Assembly: GCF_000218235.1 (NCBI RefSeq)
Contig: NZ_GL945017.1
Location: 1,118,040 to 1,182,039, forward strand
DNA length: 64,000 nt
Origin: Hallella multisaccharivorax DSM 17128
Lineage (GTDB): Bacteria; Bacteroidota; Bacteroidia; Bacteroidales; Bacteroidaceae
Reading direction: 5' to 3'
The first letter of the stretch is position 1, and every line of letters starts with the position of its first letter. The notes beneath the pieces were generated by a model. It was not told the origin of the DNA and did not search any database. It saw nothing but the letters and a program-made list of their open reading frames with translations. This document shows, piece by piece, positions 42,971 to 52,537 of the stretch. The position numbers were made by a program, and so were the translations under genes.

Positions 42971-45178
42971 ATGCAAGACATTCCATTTATCTTTTGGCTT
43001 ATTCCTTTGGCCTCTGTGACGGCTCTTTTTATGGCGTGGCATTTCTTCAGCAGGATGATGCAGGAGGAAGAAGGCACTGCCCGCATGTGTGAGATTGCGG
43101 GTTATGTACGGCGTGGTGCTATGGCGTATCTCAAGCAACAGTACCGTGTAGTGTTGATTGTTTTCATCGTTCTTGCCACTATTTTCGCTGTGATGGCCTA
43201 TGGTTTCCATGTGCAGAACCCATGGGTGCCATTCGCTTTCCTCACCGGTGGCTTCTTCTCTGGACTTGCCGGTTTTTTCGGAATGAAGACAGCAACTTAC
43301 GCCAGCGGGCGTACGGCCAATGCCGCACGACAAGGGCTTGACAAGGGCTTGAAGATCGCCTTTCGGTCAGGTGCCGTTATGGGGCTTGTCGTTGTAGGCC
43401 TTGGATTACTGGATATAGCCGTGTGGTTTCTTGTTTTACATGCGTTTTATAAAGGCGCCCAGGGGGCGCTTATCACAGTTACCACAACCATGTTGACTTT
43501 TGGCATGGGTGCTTCCACGCAGGCTCTCTTTGCCCGTGTTGGTGGGGGTATTTATACGAAGGCGGCTGATGTAGGAGCCGATCTCGTGGGAAAGGTCGAA
43601 GCAGACATTCCTGAAGACGACCCCCGTAATCCAGCTACCATTGCCGACAATGTAGGCGACAATGTAGGCGATGTGGCAGGAATGGGTGCCGACCTCTACG
43701 AGAGCTATTGCGGAAGTATCCTCTCCACGGCAGCGCTTGGAGCTACGGCTTTTGCTGCATCGAGTGGTGGTATGCAGCTCAAGGCTGTTATCGCTCCCAT
43801 GCTCATCGCTGCAGTGGGCGTGTTTCTTAGCTTGGCCGGAATTTTCATGGTACGGACAAAAGACGGTGCCTCAATGAGAGACTTGCTCCGTTCGCTCGGC
43901 CTGGGCACCAACACCTCGGCAGTATTGATCGCTGTGGCAACCTTTGTCATATTGTATTTGCTTGGTCTCGACAACTGGTTGGGTATCTCATTCAGCGTAC
44001 TTGTGGGACTGGCGGCAGGTGTCATCATCGGACAGAGCACGGAGTATTACACTTCACAAAGCTATACCCCTACAAAGAACATTGCCGGTGCATCGCAGAC
44101 CGGTGCGGCAACAGTGATCATCAAGGGTATTGGCATTGGCATGATATCCACCTGCATTCCGGTTGTCACTATCTCTGTGGCGATTATGCTGAGTTATCTC
44201 TGTGCCAACAGGTTTGATTTGAGCATGAGTGCGCATTCGATCCAGTCGGGGCTCTATGGCATCGGCATTGCCGCTGTGGGTATGCTCTCTACGCTTGGTA
44301 TCACCCTGGCTACCGATGCTTATGGTCCTATCGCCGATAATGCCGGTGGAAATGCGGAGATGAGCGGCTTGGGCGAGGAAGTACGTAAACGTACGGATGC
44401 CCTTGATGCCCTTGGCAATACGACGGCGGCCACAGGAAAAGGTTTCGCCATTGGTTCAGCGGCACTGACGGCACTGGCTTTGCTGGCTTCGTATATTGAA
44501 GAAGTAAAGATTGCCATGGTGCGGGCTGTTGACCATGGACAGCAGTTCTTGGACAGTATGGGCACGGTCTTCGACCCGCATTCAGCAACGGTAGCTGACT
44601 TCATGGAGTTTTTCCAAGTCAATCTGATGAATCCCAAAGTGCTGGTAGGCATGTTTATCGGCAGTATGGTAGCATTCCTCTTTTGTGGCCTGACGATGGG
44701 GGCCGTGGGCAGGGCCGCGGGCAAGATGGTGGAGGAAGTGCGCCTGCAGTTTCATACTATCAAAGGCATCCTTGAAGGAAACGCCACCCCTGATTATGGT
44801 CGTTGCGTGGCCATTTCCACGCGCTCGGCACAGCATGAAATGATTATCCCATCGCTTCTTGCTATTGTCATTCCGGTCATTGTAGGCTGTGTGATAGGTG
44901 TTGCTGGTGTGCTTGGACTACTTGCCGGCGGACTTGCCACAGGCTTCTCACTTGCTGTGTTCATGGCCAACAGTGGAGGGGCCTGGGACAATGCTAAGAA
45001 AATGGTTGAGGAAGGCGCTTTCGGAGGCAAAGGTTCAGAATGCCATAAGGCCACAGTAGTAGGTGATACGGTTGGTGATCCTTTCAAGGACACGTCAGGC
45101 CCATCGCTCAATATCCTCATCAAGCTCATGTCTATGGTCAGCATCGTCATGGCAGGGCTCACCGTGGCGCTGTCTTGA
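42971..45178 (+). CDS. hppA: Membrane-bound ion-pumping pyrophosphatase
   Basis: Polytopic protein of 735 residues, about 16 membrane segments, that splits pyrophosphate and pumps H+ and/or Na+. The active site is plain: DVGADLVGKVEADIPEDDPR, then NPATIADNVGDNVGDVAGM, and near the end GDTVGDPFKDTSGPS. The motif GNTTAATGKG has Ala where K+-independent enzymes have Lys, so it should be of the K+-dependent class, which includes Na+ and Na+/H+ pumps. It recycles pyrophosphate from biosynthesis into an ion gradient. The metallophosphoesterase gene follows by 25 bases. Confidence 0.96.
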   Translation: MQDIPFIFWLIPLASVTALFMAWHFFSRMMQEEEGTARMCEIAGYVRRGAMAYLKQQYRVVLIVFIVLATIFAVMAYGFHVQNPWVPFAFLTGGFFSGLAGFFGMKTATYASGRTANAARQGLDKGLKIAFRSGAVMGLVVVGLGLLDIAVWFLVLHAFYKGAQGALITVTTTMLTFGMGASTQALFARVGGGIYTKAADVGADLVGKVEADIPEDDPRNPATIADNVGDNVGDVAGMGADLYESYCGSILSTAALGATAFAASSGGMQLKAVIAPMLIAAVGVFLSLAGIFMVRTKDGASMRDLLRSLGLGTNTSAVLIAVATFVILYLLGLDNWLGISFSVLVGLAAGVIIGQSTEYYTSQSYTPTKNIAGASQTGAATVIIKGIGIGMISTCIPVVTISVAIMLSYLCANRFDLSMSAHSIQSGLYGIGIAAVGMLSTLGITLATDAYGPIADNAGGNAEMSGLGEEVRKRTDALDALGNTTAATGKGFAIGSAALTALALLASYIEEVKIAMVRAVDHGQQFLDSMGTVFDPHSATVADFMEFFQVNLMNPKVLVGMFIGSMVAFLFCGLTMGAVGRAAGKMVEEVRLQFHTIKGILEGNATPDYGRCVAISTRSAQHEMIIPSLLAIVIPVIVGCVIGVAGVLGLLAGGLATGFSLAVFMANSGGAWDNAKKMVEEGAFGGKGSECHKATVVGDTVGDPFKDTSGPSLNILIKLMSMVSIVMAGLTVALS

Positions 45179-45203
45179 TACTTAATGGAAATAAGACAAA
45201 AAG

Positions 45204-46040
45204 ATGCAGCTTTCCAGAATCCCGTTTTCCTTTTTAAGGCTTGTCTTTCTTTGCATACTCGTCCTTTCCCTTGTTGCTTGCGACAAGGGAATGTTCGACG
45301 TGCACCCTTATGATACCCACTACAAAGGAGGAATCAATCTCAATGCTACTAACATCTCTCTCATTGAGAGTCGTTATCGTAACTGTGATACGCTTCGTGT
45401 GGCCTTCATCAGCGACACGCACCTATGGCATAAAGAGTTTCGTGAAGAGGTGAAGTCCATTAATTCCAACGACAGTATTGACTTCGTTGTCCATTGTGGT
45501 GACTTCACTGACACCGGTACTACGCGTGAGTTTGAGTGGGGCTGGAACATTATTAAGAAGCTTAACAAGCCTTACGTAGTGTTGATAGGCAATCATGACT
45601 TCTTAGGTACAGGTGATGAGGTATGGAAGAAGGAATTTGGGACAGCTCTTGACTTCTCATTTATCGCGGCGAGAACTAAGTTTATTTGCATCAATACCAA
45701 TGCAACTGAATATGACTACATGGCTGCAGTACCCAACTTCGACTATATACAGCAGCAGTTTTATGCAGATTCAGCCGACTTCGACCGAACGGTATTCGTG
45801 ATGCATGCTTGTCCGGGGAGCGACCAGTTCAATAATAATGTGAAGGGTATGTTTGACTATGTGATTAAACTTTTTCCTGGATTGCAGTGCTGTATCTATG
45901 GTCATGACCATTCCCGGACGGCTATTGACATATTTCATGATGGTGTGATGTGGTATGGCATCGACGCCGCCGTTCACCGAAACTATCAGATTTTTACCTT
46001 CACTCCCAATGGCTATAGATATGAGACCGTGCATTTTTAA
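45204..46040 (+). CDS. Calcineurin-like metallophosphoesterase lipoprotein
   Basis: Lipoprotein of 278 residues (leader ends LVAC, Cys26). All metal-binding motifs of the family are present: D-x-H in FISDTHLWH, GD in VHCGDFTD, GNHD in VLIGNHDF, H in VMHAC, and GHDHS in CIYGHDHSRT. The substrate is unknown; as a lipoprotein it would act in the periplasm or at the surface on phosphoester substrates. It lies 25 bases after hppA and overlaps the next gene by 20 bases, so the three are probably cotranscribed. Confidence 0.85.
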   Translation: MQLSRIPFSFLRLVFLCILVLSLVACDKGMFDVHPYDTHYKGGINLNATNISLIESRYRNCDTLRVAFISDTHLWHKEFREEVKSINSNDSIDFVVHCGDFTDTGTTREFEWGWNIIKKLNKPYVVLIGNHDFLGTGDEVWKKEFGTALDFSFIAARTKFICINTNATEYDYMAAVPNFDYIQQQFYADSADFDRTVFVMHACPGSDQFNNNVKGMFDYVIKLFPGLQCCIYGHDHSRTAIDIFHDGVMWYGIDAAVHRNYQIFTFTPNGYRYETVHF

Positions 46041-46710
46041 GCATCCCGCTATCAACAGACGTAGGCAAAGTACAGATCGATGGCTGTTGTTGGGCATTGC
46101 TCTTTTGGTTTCGTTCACGGCATTGGGGCAAGACAGTATTTCTGACAGCCGATACGATCGCCGTGTCAACCGTATGCGCCATTATTGGGCAAGTCTGATT
46201 CCCACGCAGGTTGTCGTTCAGAATGCTGGCAACATGGGGCTGCTTTCCGCCGGAGTGGGCTGGTCCTATGGGAAGCGGAGCCAGTGGGAAACGCAGGTAC
46301 TGTGGGGGGTTATTCCGAAATACAGTAGTACGCGCGCACATATCACCAATACGGTCAAACAGAACTATATCCCTTGGAGTGTCAGTTTCAACGACTATAT
46401 CTCTTTGGAGCCTCTTCAAGTCAGCGTCTATCTTAATACTGTTTACGGTCATGAGTTCTGGAAAAGTCAGCCGGGGCGCTACCCCGATAGGTACTACGAA
46501 GCGCTCTCTACCAAATTCAGACTCAATGTGTCAGTAGGACAACAGCTGACTTTTAGCTTCAATCCAGAAAAATACTATTTCAAACGCATAAAGTTATTCT
46601 ACGAGTTCGGATCGTGCGACTTGTATATCCGCTCCCTCCTCATGGGATCTTCTATTTCTTTCTGGGATATTCTTGGCTTATCGTTAGGCATTAAATTGGA
46701 AATGCTGTAA
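46021..46710 (+). CDS. Predicted small outer membrane barrel protein
   Basis: About 229 residues from the ATG at 46021, which overlaps the metallophosphoesterase gene by 20 bases. A hydrophobic leader (WLLLGIALLVSFTALGQ) suggests export; the body has repeated alternating beta segments (VGWSYGKRSQWETQVLWGVI, FNDYISLEPLQVSVYLNTVY, KIKLFYEFGSCDLY-like) and ends GLSLGIKLEML, fitting an outer membrane barrel. I do not recognise a family. Its place after the pump and phosphatase genes gives no clear role. Confidence 0.6.
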   Translation: MRPCIFKHPAINRRRQSTDRWLLLGIALLVSFTALGQDSISDSRYDRRVNRMRHYWASLIPTQVVVQNAGNMGLLSAGVGWSYGKRSQWETQVLWGVIPKYSSTRAHITNTVKQNYIPWSVSFNDYISLEPLQVSVYLNTVYGHEFWKSQPGRYPDRYYEALSTKFRLNVSVGQQLTFSFNPEKYYFKRIKLFYEFGSCDLYIRSLLMGSSISFWDILGLSLGIKLEML

Positions 46711-46884
46711 AGAAAGCCAATTAGAATTGTTAAACTTCAATGCCATTATTTTTATTAATCCAATAGATGCGGCATTTACATATTAGGTTATGCAACTGTT
46801 ATCCATTTGCCTTTAGTTGCTTAGTTTATTAATTTATTAGGGTGTCTCGTTCGATGTACAAATTTTCAAAGGACTATTTTGCTA

Positions 46885-46924
46885 TTCAGGACATTAAATA
46901 TCGGTTCAGGACATTAAATATCGG
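46885..46924. repeat. 20-base tandem duplication
   Basis: TTCAGGACATTAAATATCGG occurs twice, end to end, at 46885-46904 and 46905-46924, in the 464-base gap before the S9 peptidase gene. Nothing else in 46711-46884 could be named. Confidence 0.8.
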
Positions 46925-47000
46925 AGTGTCATATTAACAACTCAAAGGGTGATTTCGGTTTCTGTTCTTCGGAAGAACCAACACCATACCCTTCGGTTAC

Positions 47001-47021
47001 GGGCGGCCACAGGGGTCGCCC
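47001..47021. repeat. REP-like GC-rich hairpin A
   Basis: GGGCGGCC, four loop bases, then GGGTCGCCC: a strong stem with one mismatch in an otherwise AT-rich gap. A related hairpin lies at 57906-57933, so this is probably a dispersed REP-type element. Confidence 0.6.
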
Positions 47022-47131
47022 TTGCAAGGATACCCTGTCTTAACGATTTTTCCCCTTCACATGCGTAGTTTGAACTATAAATTCGACCATTATCTTGGGC
47101 AATCGCATTTCGTTAAAATGAATAAATTCAT

Positions 47132-47139
47132 TAACTTTG
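47132..47139 (+). promoter_or_regulatory. Bacteroidota -7 box for the S9 peptidase
   Basis: TAACTTTG, matching TAnnTTTG, 36 bases before the ATG at 47175. It supports that start over earlier in-frame ones. Confidence 0.5.
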
Positions 47140-47174
47140 TATTTCAAAAAGCGTTTTATAACATCAATTGTAAT

Positions 47175-49235
47175 ATGAATCATCCATTCATTTTCATGTT
47201 GGCTCTTCCCTTTCTATGTTTGGGAGCCAAAGCCCAAAAGCATGCGTTTACCATTGAGGATGTCTATCGTGTCAAGTCTGCTTATGGACCATCCGTATCG
47301 GTAGGTGGTAATATGGCTTACACGCTCAGTTCTTCTGACCTTGCCAAACAGAAATCTACCTCTGACATTATCGTCGCCAATGGCCAGGCCTTGACGACGG
47401 ACGGCAAGAGCTATGCGCCGCAATGGAGCGGTGATGGCAAGTTTATTTATTACACCTCGTCGCGCAGCGGATCAGCGCAGGTGTGGCGTGCTGAGGCTGG
47501 CAATCCATTGGTCTCCGTACAGCTGACTGATTATCAGCTTGGTGTACAAGGAGCTGTGGTCTCTCCCGACGGACGCTACATTGCTTTCGCAGCAGAGGTA
47601 GACCCCAACTTGAAAGACACTGACGGCTCACTCAACAAGGAGGCCAACGAGGCCAAACGTAAGAATCCCATTCAGGCTCACGTCAGCGACCACTTGCTTT
47701 TCCGTCATTGGACGGATTATACAGATAGTAAGTACTGGCATATCATTGTCTTTGACACCATGAATAAAACCTATACGGATGTTACGCCTGGGAATTATCA
47801 TTCTCCAGTCTTCTCACCTTCGGGTCCGTCCGGATTTGCATTCTCGCCTGACAGCAAGGAACTTTGCTATCTGAGCAACCATGATGCCAATCCGGCAGCA
47901 AGCACTAACTGTGATCTTTGGACAGTCCCGGTGACAGGTGGTGAGACCAAGAACCTCACGGCCGAAAACAAAGCGTGGGATGGATCTCCACAGTATTCAC
48001 CCGACGGCAGGTACATCGCCTATCGCTTCCAGCGCACACCAGGCTATGAGAGCGATCGCTTTATCTTGGGCCTTATTGATCGCAAGACTGGTCAGAAGCG
48101 TGTGCTGACGGAGGCTTTCGACAATTGGGTGGATAGTTACCAATGGTCAGCCGACTCCAAGAAGATCTATTTCCTTGGCGAAGTACGTGGAGCTGAGCCG
48201 CTCTATGAATTAGATGTGAAGAACGGAAGGATGCGTTGTGTCATCGCCAATAAAGCTATCTCCGGCTTTGATGTCGACCGTAAGGGCAACATTTACTTTG
48301 CTTTTTCCACTACAGGGAAGCCTTCCGCTATCTATCAGACTACAGTGAAGAATCCACGTAAAATCACGCAGGTGACCCATTACAACGATGCCTTTGAGGC
48401 TGAAGTCGACATCCGTCCCTCGGAAACAATGTGGGTGCAGGGTGCTGACGGTGATTCTGTAGAGGTGTTTATCGTCAAGCCTCACGGTTTCGATGCAACG
48501 AAGAAGTATCCTCTCATTATCAACGTCCATGGCGGGCCGCAGATGCAATGGATGAACTCTTACCGTGCCGACTGGCAGGTCTATCCTGGTGCCGGATATG
48601 TTGTGGCCTATCCCAATCCTCACGGCTCTACGGGCTATGGACAAAAGTTCTGCCGCGACATCAGTGGGTCGTGGGGTGGACGTCCTTTCATTGATGTGAT
48701 GAAGGTAACCGATGCTCTTGCCCAACTGTCGTATATCGACTCTACACGCATGGGTGCCATGGGATGGAGCTATGGCGGCTATTTCATGAACTGGTTGCAG
48801 GGACATACCAAGCGCTTCAAATGCCTGGCTTCGATGATGGGACTGTATGATCTCCGCTCTATGTGGGGTGCTACGGAAGAACTTTGGTTCCCCAACTTTG
48901 AGTTAGAAGGGCAGCCGTGGAACTCAGAACTGTATAAGAAGTGGAGCCCGTCGGAGTATGTGAAGAACTTTTCTACGCCGACTTTGATCATCACTGGAGA
49001 ACGCGACTACCGTGTGCCTTACACACAGGCGTTGCAATATTTCTCTACGCTTCAGACTTTGGGCATTCCAAGCCGTATCATTGTCTTTGACAACGACGGT
49101 CACTGGCCCAGCAACCTTAAATCGATGCCGCTCTATTACAATGCCCATTTGGAATGGTTCCATCAATATCTTGGTGGTGCGCCGGCCCCCTGGCGCACGG
49201 AGGAAATGGTGAAGCGTACGCCTTACAGCCATTGA
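47175..49235 (+). CDS. S9 family prolyl oligopeptidase-type peptidase
   Basis: Exported serine peptidase of about 686 residues from the ATG at 47175 (signal peptide to about A20). The N-terminal half is a beta-propeller with WD/PD40-like repeats (e.g. APQWSGDGKFIYYTS, GSPQYSPDGRYIAYRF). The C-terminal alpha/beta hydrolase domain has the catalytic triad: Ser in GWSYGGYF, Asp in ITGERDYRVPY and His in DNDGHWP. This layout matches the S9 acylaminoacyl/dipeptidyl-peptidase 5-type enzymes of Bacteroidota that trim peptides in the periplasm. It converges with the tricorn-like protease gene, with a shared hairpin terminator between them. Confidence 0.92.
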   Translation: MNHPFIFMLALPFLCLGAKAQKHAFTIEDVYRVKSAYGPSVSVGGNMAYTLSSSDLAKQKSTSDIIVANGQALTTDGKSYAPQWSGDGKFIYYTSSRSGSAQVWRAEAGNPLVSVQLTDYQLGVQGAVVSPDGRYIAFAAEVDPNLKDTDGSLNKEANEAKRKNPIQAHVSDHLLFRHWTDYTDSKYWHIIVFDTMNKTYTDVTPGNYHSPVFSPSGPSGFAFSPDSKELCYLSNHDANPAASTNCDLWTVPVTGGETKNLTAENKAWDGSPQYSPDGRYIAYRFQRTPGYESDRFILGLIDRKTGQKRVLTEAFDNWVDSYQWSADSKKIYFLGEVRGAEPLYELDVKNGRMRCVIANKAISGFDVDRKGNIYFAFSTTGKPSAIYQTTVKNPRKITQVTHYNDAFEAEVDIRPSETMWVQGADGDSVEVFIVKPHGFDATKKYPLIINVHGGPQMQWMNSYRADWQVYPGAGYVVAYPNPHGSTGYGQKFCRDISGSWGGRPFIDVMKVTDALAQLSYIDSTRMGAMGWSYGGYFMNWLQGHTKRFKCLASMMGLYDLRSMWGATEELWFPNFELEGQPWNSELYKKWSPSEYVKNFSTPTLIITGERDYRVPYTQALQYFSTLQTLGIPSRIIVFDNDGHWPSNLKSMPLYYNAHLEWFHQYLGGAPAPWRTEEMVKRTPYSH

Positions 49236-49264
49236 TTCCTAATCAGATATAAATAATAATAGAA

Positions 49265-49307
49265 AAAAGGAGATAAGCTCTGCCGAGACAAATACTTATC
49301 TCCTTTT
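49265..49307. terminator. Bidirectional hairpin terminator
   Basis: Perfect 13-base stem AAAAGGAGATAAG (49265-49277) with CTTATCTCCTTTT (49295-49307), A-rich before and T-rich after, between two converging genes, so it can end transcripts from both sides. Confidence 0.85.
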
Positions 49308-49309
49308 CC

Positions 49310-52300
49310 TTACTTGAAGTTCTCCACGGCAGCTTTCAGCTGCTCATCGTTTCCCGTTTCATAGTCATGTGGGGTGTTGTAGACTGTGATGTCCGGGTTG
49401 AGCTGCTTGTTTTCGAAGAACTGTCCATCCATTCCTTCGTTACCAACCTGCGGGATACCGAAGACCATACCGTTCATCATCGTCTCCCACCACACAGCAG
49501 TCATGGTTCCTGCAACGGGTGTGCCGACAAGTTTGCCGATACCGAGTGTCTTGTAGATGGCAGGAAATCCGTGCCCGTTGCTGTAGTCGTCCTCACAAAT
49601 CATGACGCAGGAGGGCTTCACCCACTTATTCCAAGGATCGTAGCCGATATACTTGCCATGAGCGATAAACCTGGCATACTGCTTGCCCGAGAGCAGGGTA
49701 CAGAGGTCGTCGTGCAGCCATCCGCCACCATTGTGTCGCTCGTCGACGATGACGGCTTTCTTCATGCGCATCGAATCGGATAGCAGTTGGCTGAATATCG
49801 TACGGAAGCTTTCACTGTTCATCTCCTTTACATGAACGTAGCCGACAGTGCCATGGGAGAGTGAATCTACCATATGGCGGTTGCGGTCCACCCATCGACG
49901 ATAGAGCAGGTTGGTTTGAGCAGAGCGTGAGATGGCGCGGATGACTACGTCGAAATGCTTCTTCTTTGCGGGGTCGAAAACCGCAACGTGCATCATTTTG
50001 CCGGATTTACCCTCAAGAAGCGACGTATAGTCTTCGCCTTTGCGTATTTTCTGTCCGTCGATGGCCTCGATGATACAGCCTTTTCTCACGCCGGTGTCGC
50101 GTACGACAAATGGTCCACGGGCAATAACTTCCTCTACTTTCAGGCCGTCACCGTCGTAGTTGTTGTCGAAGAAGAGTCCGAGAGCTGCCGTTTGAAGTGG
50201 CTCGCCATACGGATAGTAGCGTGATCCTGTGTGGGAGGCATTGAGCTCACCGAGCAATTCGGAAAGTAGGTCGCTGAAATCGTAGTTGTTGTTGATGTAA
50301 GGCAGGAATTTAGCATACGTCTTTTTGTAGCCTTCCCAATCGACGCCATGCAGTTTGGGGTCGTAGAACTTGTCTTTTACCTGCTGCCATGCATGGTTGA
50401 AGATATAGGCACGCTCATCATAGGGACGGTAGTTGAACGGTGCTTCAAAGTTGATGTACTTTTGTGAATTCTCGGCAAGATTGATTTTGCAGATACCGTT
50501 GTTATAGACATAGAGGTTTTTGAAGTCCTTGTCAGCTTCAAGTCCGTACCCTACGTTCTTCAATACAATCTCTGTCTTGTTTTCTAAAAGGTCTCTTTTC
50601 CACAGGTCGTAGCCTCCTTCGAAGCGCGCCTGGTAATACAGCGTGTCTCCTCCGGGTGAGAGGATGACATCACCCATGTGTGAAGAGTTGACGGTAAGGC
50701 GGATAATGCGGTCGCGGCAATTGGCGAGGTCAAATTTCAAGGTCTTACTGTCGTCCTTTTTCTCTTTGTCTTGAGCTTTCTTAGTATTCCATTTACGGAA
50801 CTTGATCAGAGGCTTTTTCTTCTTTGTGGTATCTTGTTTCTCTTTCTTGTGTGCCTCATCGTAGAGCGCGCGCTCCTCTTTGCCCATACGGAATCTTTCG
50901 TATGCGTCAAGGTCGAAGAACATAATGTAAGCGTCGTCCTCAGCACCCCAACTGCCGTGACTGCGGTAGCCGGCACGGTCACTCATGAACACCATTGCCT
51001 TGCCACCAAGTGCCCATCGCCCGTTGTTGTCGTTATAGCCGCTGTTGGTAAGATTGGTGATTTTCTGACTGCCGTCTGCAGGCACAAGAGCAATGTCGCT
51101 GTTGTTCCAGCCTCCGTTGCCGATATAGTTGGACAATAGCCAGCGGCTGTCAGGGCTCCACTTGAACCATAGGTCTCCGTCTTGGTAACTGTACTGGAAC
51201 TTGCCGTCCATGAGCTTGCGCACAGTTTTAGTCTTCACGTCGACAGTCTTCAGCGTGCCGCGGTCTTCTATGTAGGCTACGCTCTTGCCATCGGGACTGT
51301 AGGCCGGTTGCATGTCAACAAGTGATGAATTGACGAGTTGTTCTTCCTTGAGTTGTGTGGCGTAGGTGAACTGTTTCTCGTCTTTCTTGACAATGCTTGT
51401 CTGGTAAATCTGCCATAGTCCGTTTCGCTCAGAGGCGTAGACAAGACTGCGTCCGTCGGGCGAGAAGTTGATGTTTCGCTCCTGTTCAGGCGTGTCAGTA
51501 ATCTGTTTGGTGGTGGTATAGTCGGTGGAAGTGACGTAGACATCGCCGTGAACGACGAAGGCAACCTCCTTGCCTGATGGCGATACGGTAAATTCCGTCG
51601 CACCACTCTTGAGCACCTGCCGCTGGAGCTTGTCGCTGCCATCGTCGGCTACAACCGATACATCCAGCTTGACGGGCTGGCTACCTTCACGAAGCGTATA
51701 GATCTCACCGTCGTATCCATAGCATAGTGTACCGTCGGCGGCGCGTGTCAGAAAGCGCACGGGGTTGCCTTTGTAGTGGGTGAGCTGTGTTTTTGTGGTC
51801 TGGCCGATACGCCGTTTGTAGACATTGAAGGTACCATCTTCCTCGCTCAGGTAATAATAGGTGTCGGCATCGCTTCCCCAAACGGGTGTGCGGTCCTCTC
51901 CTGCAAAGTCAGTGAGCTTGGTGTAGGTACCATTTTTGTAAAGCCAGATGTCGCGGCAGATGGGTGACTGGTGATGCTTGCGGAAGTAATCCTCATAGCC
52001 TTTCTGGTCGTGATAGAGTATTGCTCCGTCTTTACTCACGCTGATGTCCTGCATGGTGATGTCGGAGAAGAGCCGCATGCGCCCGCCATTGACGCTGACC
52101 TTGTATACCTGTGGGAAGCTGTTGCTGGCGAAGACGATGCTTGCTGCTGTCGGCATGATGGATGCCTGCAGCAAGATGGTGCTGTCGTTCAGCCATGCCA
52201 GGGGCGTCTCGTTGCCGCTGTCGGTGGTCAACCGCCGTGGCGAGCCACCATTTCTGCCGACAACATAAACGTCCTTGCTGCCCTCGCGGGTTGATAAGAA

Positions 52301-52537
52301 AGCTATCTGCCGTGAGTCGGGGCTCCAGACAGGGCATGCCTCATAAGCGGGATTGGTTGTGATCTGCCGTGCCTGTCCACCGGTGGAAGGCACTGTCCAG
52401 ATGTCTCCTCTGTAGGAGAAGGCTACCGTTTGCCCATCAGGCGAGATGGCAGGGTAACGCATCCACAAAGGGTTACTTTGCGCCATTGCGGCAGCCGCGG
52501 CAAGCGGGACGGCAACAGCTAAAAGAAATCTTTTCAT
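49310..52537 (-). CDS. Tricorn-like S41 protease
   Basis: Exported protein of 1075 residues (signal peptide to about A19). N-terminal beta-propeller repeats of the PD40/TolB type (YPAISPDGQTVAFSYRGDI, CPVWSPDSRQIAFLS, PAYSPDGKSVAYIED), then the tricorn C1-type helical region (AWQQVKDKFYDPKLHGVDW), a PDZ domain (about 770-860, GLFFDNNYDGDGLKVEEV) and an S41 core (VIVDERHNGGGWLHDDL, then MICEDDYSNGHGFPAIY with the likely nucleophile Ser, then GTPVAGTMTAVWW). Such proteases degrade peptides in the periplasm. The start overlaps the stop of the DUF4435 gene by 4 bases, so it is translated with the AAA/DUF4435 pair. Confidence 0.92.
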   Translation of the reverse strand: MKRFLLAVAVPLAAAAAMAQSNPLWMRYPAISPDGQTVAFSYRGDIWTVPSTGGQARQITTNPAYEACPVWSPDSRQIAFLSTREGSKDVYVVGRNGGSPRRLTTDSGNETPLAWLNDSTILLQASIMPTAASIVFASNSFPQVYKVSVNGGRMRLFSDITMQDISVSKDGAILYHDQKGYEDYFRKHHQSPICRDIWLYKNGTYTKLTDFAGEDRTPVWGSDADTYYYLSEEDGTFNVYKRRIGQTTKTQLTHYKGNPVRFLTRAADGTLCYGYDGEIYTLREGSQPVKLDVSVVADDGSDKLQRQVLKSGATEFTVSPSGKEVAFVVHGDVYVTSTDYTTTKQITDTPEQERNINFSPDGRSLVYASERNGLWQIYQTSIVKKDEKQFTYATQLKEEQLVNSSLVDMQPAYSPDGKSVAYIEDRGTLKTVDVKTKTVRKLMDGKFQYSYQDGDLWFKWSPDSRWLLSNYIGNGGWNNSDIALVPADGSQKITNLTNSGYNDNNGRWALGGKAMVFMSDRAGYRSHGSWGAEDDAYIMFFDLDAYERFRMGKEERALYDEAHKKEKQDTTKKKKPLIKFRKWNTKKAQDKEKKDDSKTLKFDLANCRDRIIRLTVNSSHMGDVILSPGGDTLYYQARFEGGYDLWKRDLLENKTEIVLKNVGYGLEADKDFKNLYVYNNGICKINLAENSQKYINFEAPFNYRPYDERAYIFNHAWQQVKDKFYDPKLHGVDWEGYKKTYAKFLPYINNNYDFSDLLSELLGELNASHTGSRYYPYGEPLQTAALGLFFDNNYDGDGLKVEEVIARGPFVVRDTGVRKGCIIEAIDGQKIRKGEDYTSLLEGKSGKMMHVAVFDPAKKKHFDVVIRAISRSAQTNLLYRRWVDRNRHMVDSLSHGTVGYVHVKEMNSESFRTIFSQLLSDSMRMKKAVIVDERHNGGGWLHDDLCTLLSGKQYARFIAHGKYIGYDPWNKWVKPSCVMICEDDYSNGHGFPAIYKTLGIGKLVGTPVAGTMTAVWWETMMNGMVFGIPQVGNEGMDGQFFENKQLNPDITVYNTPHDYETGNDEQLKAAVENFK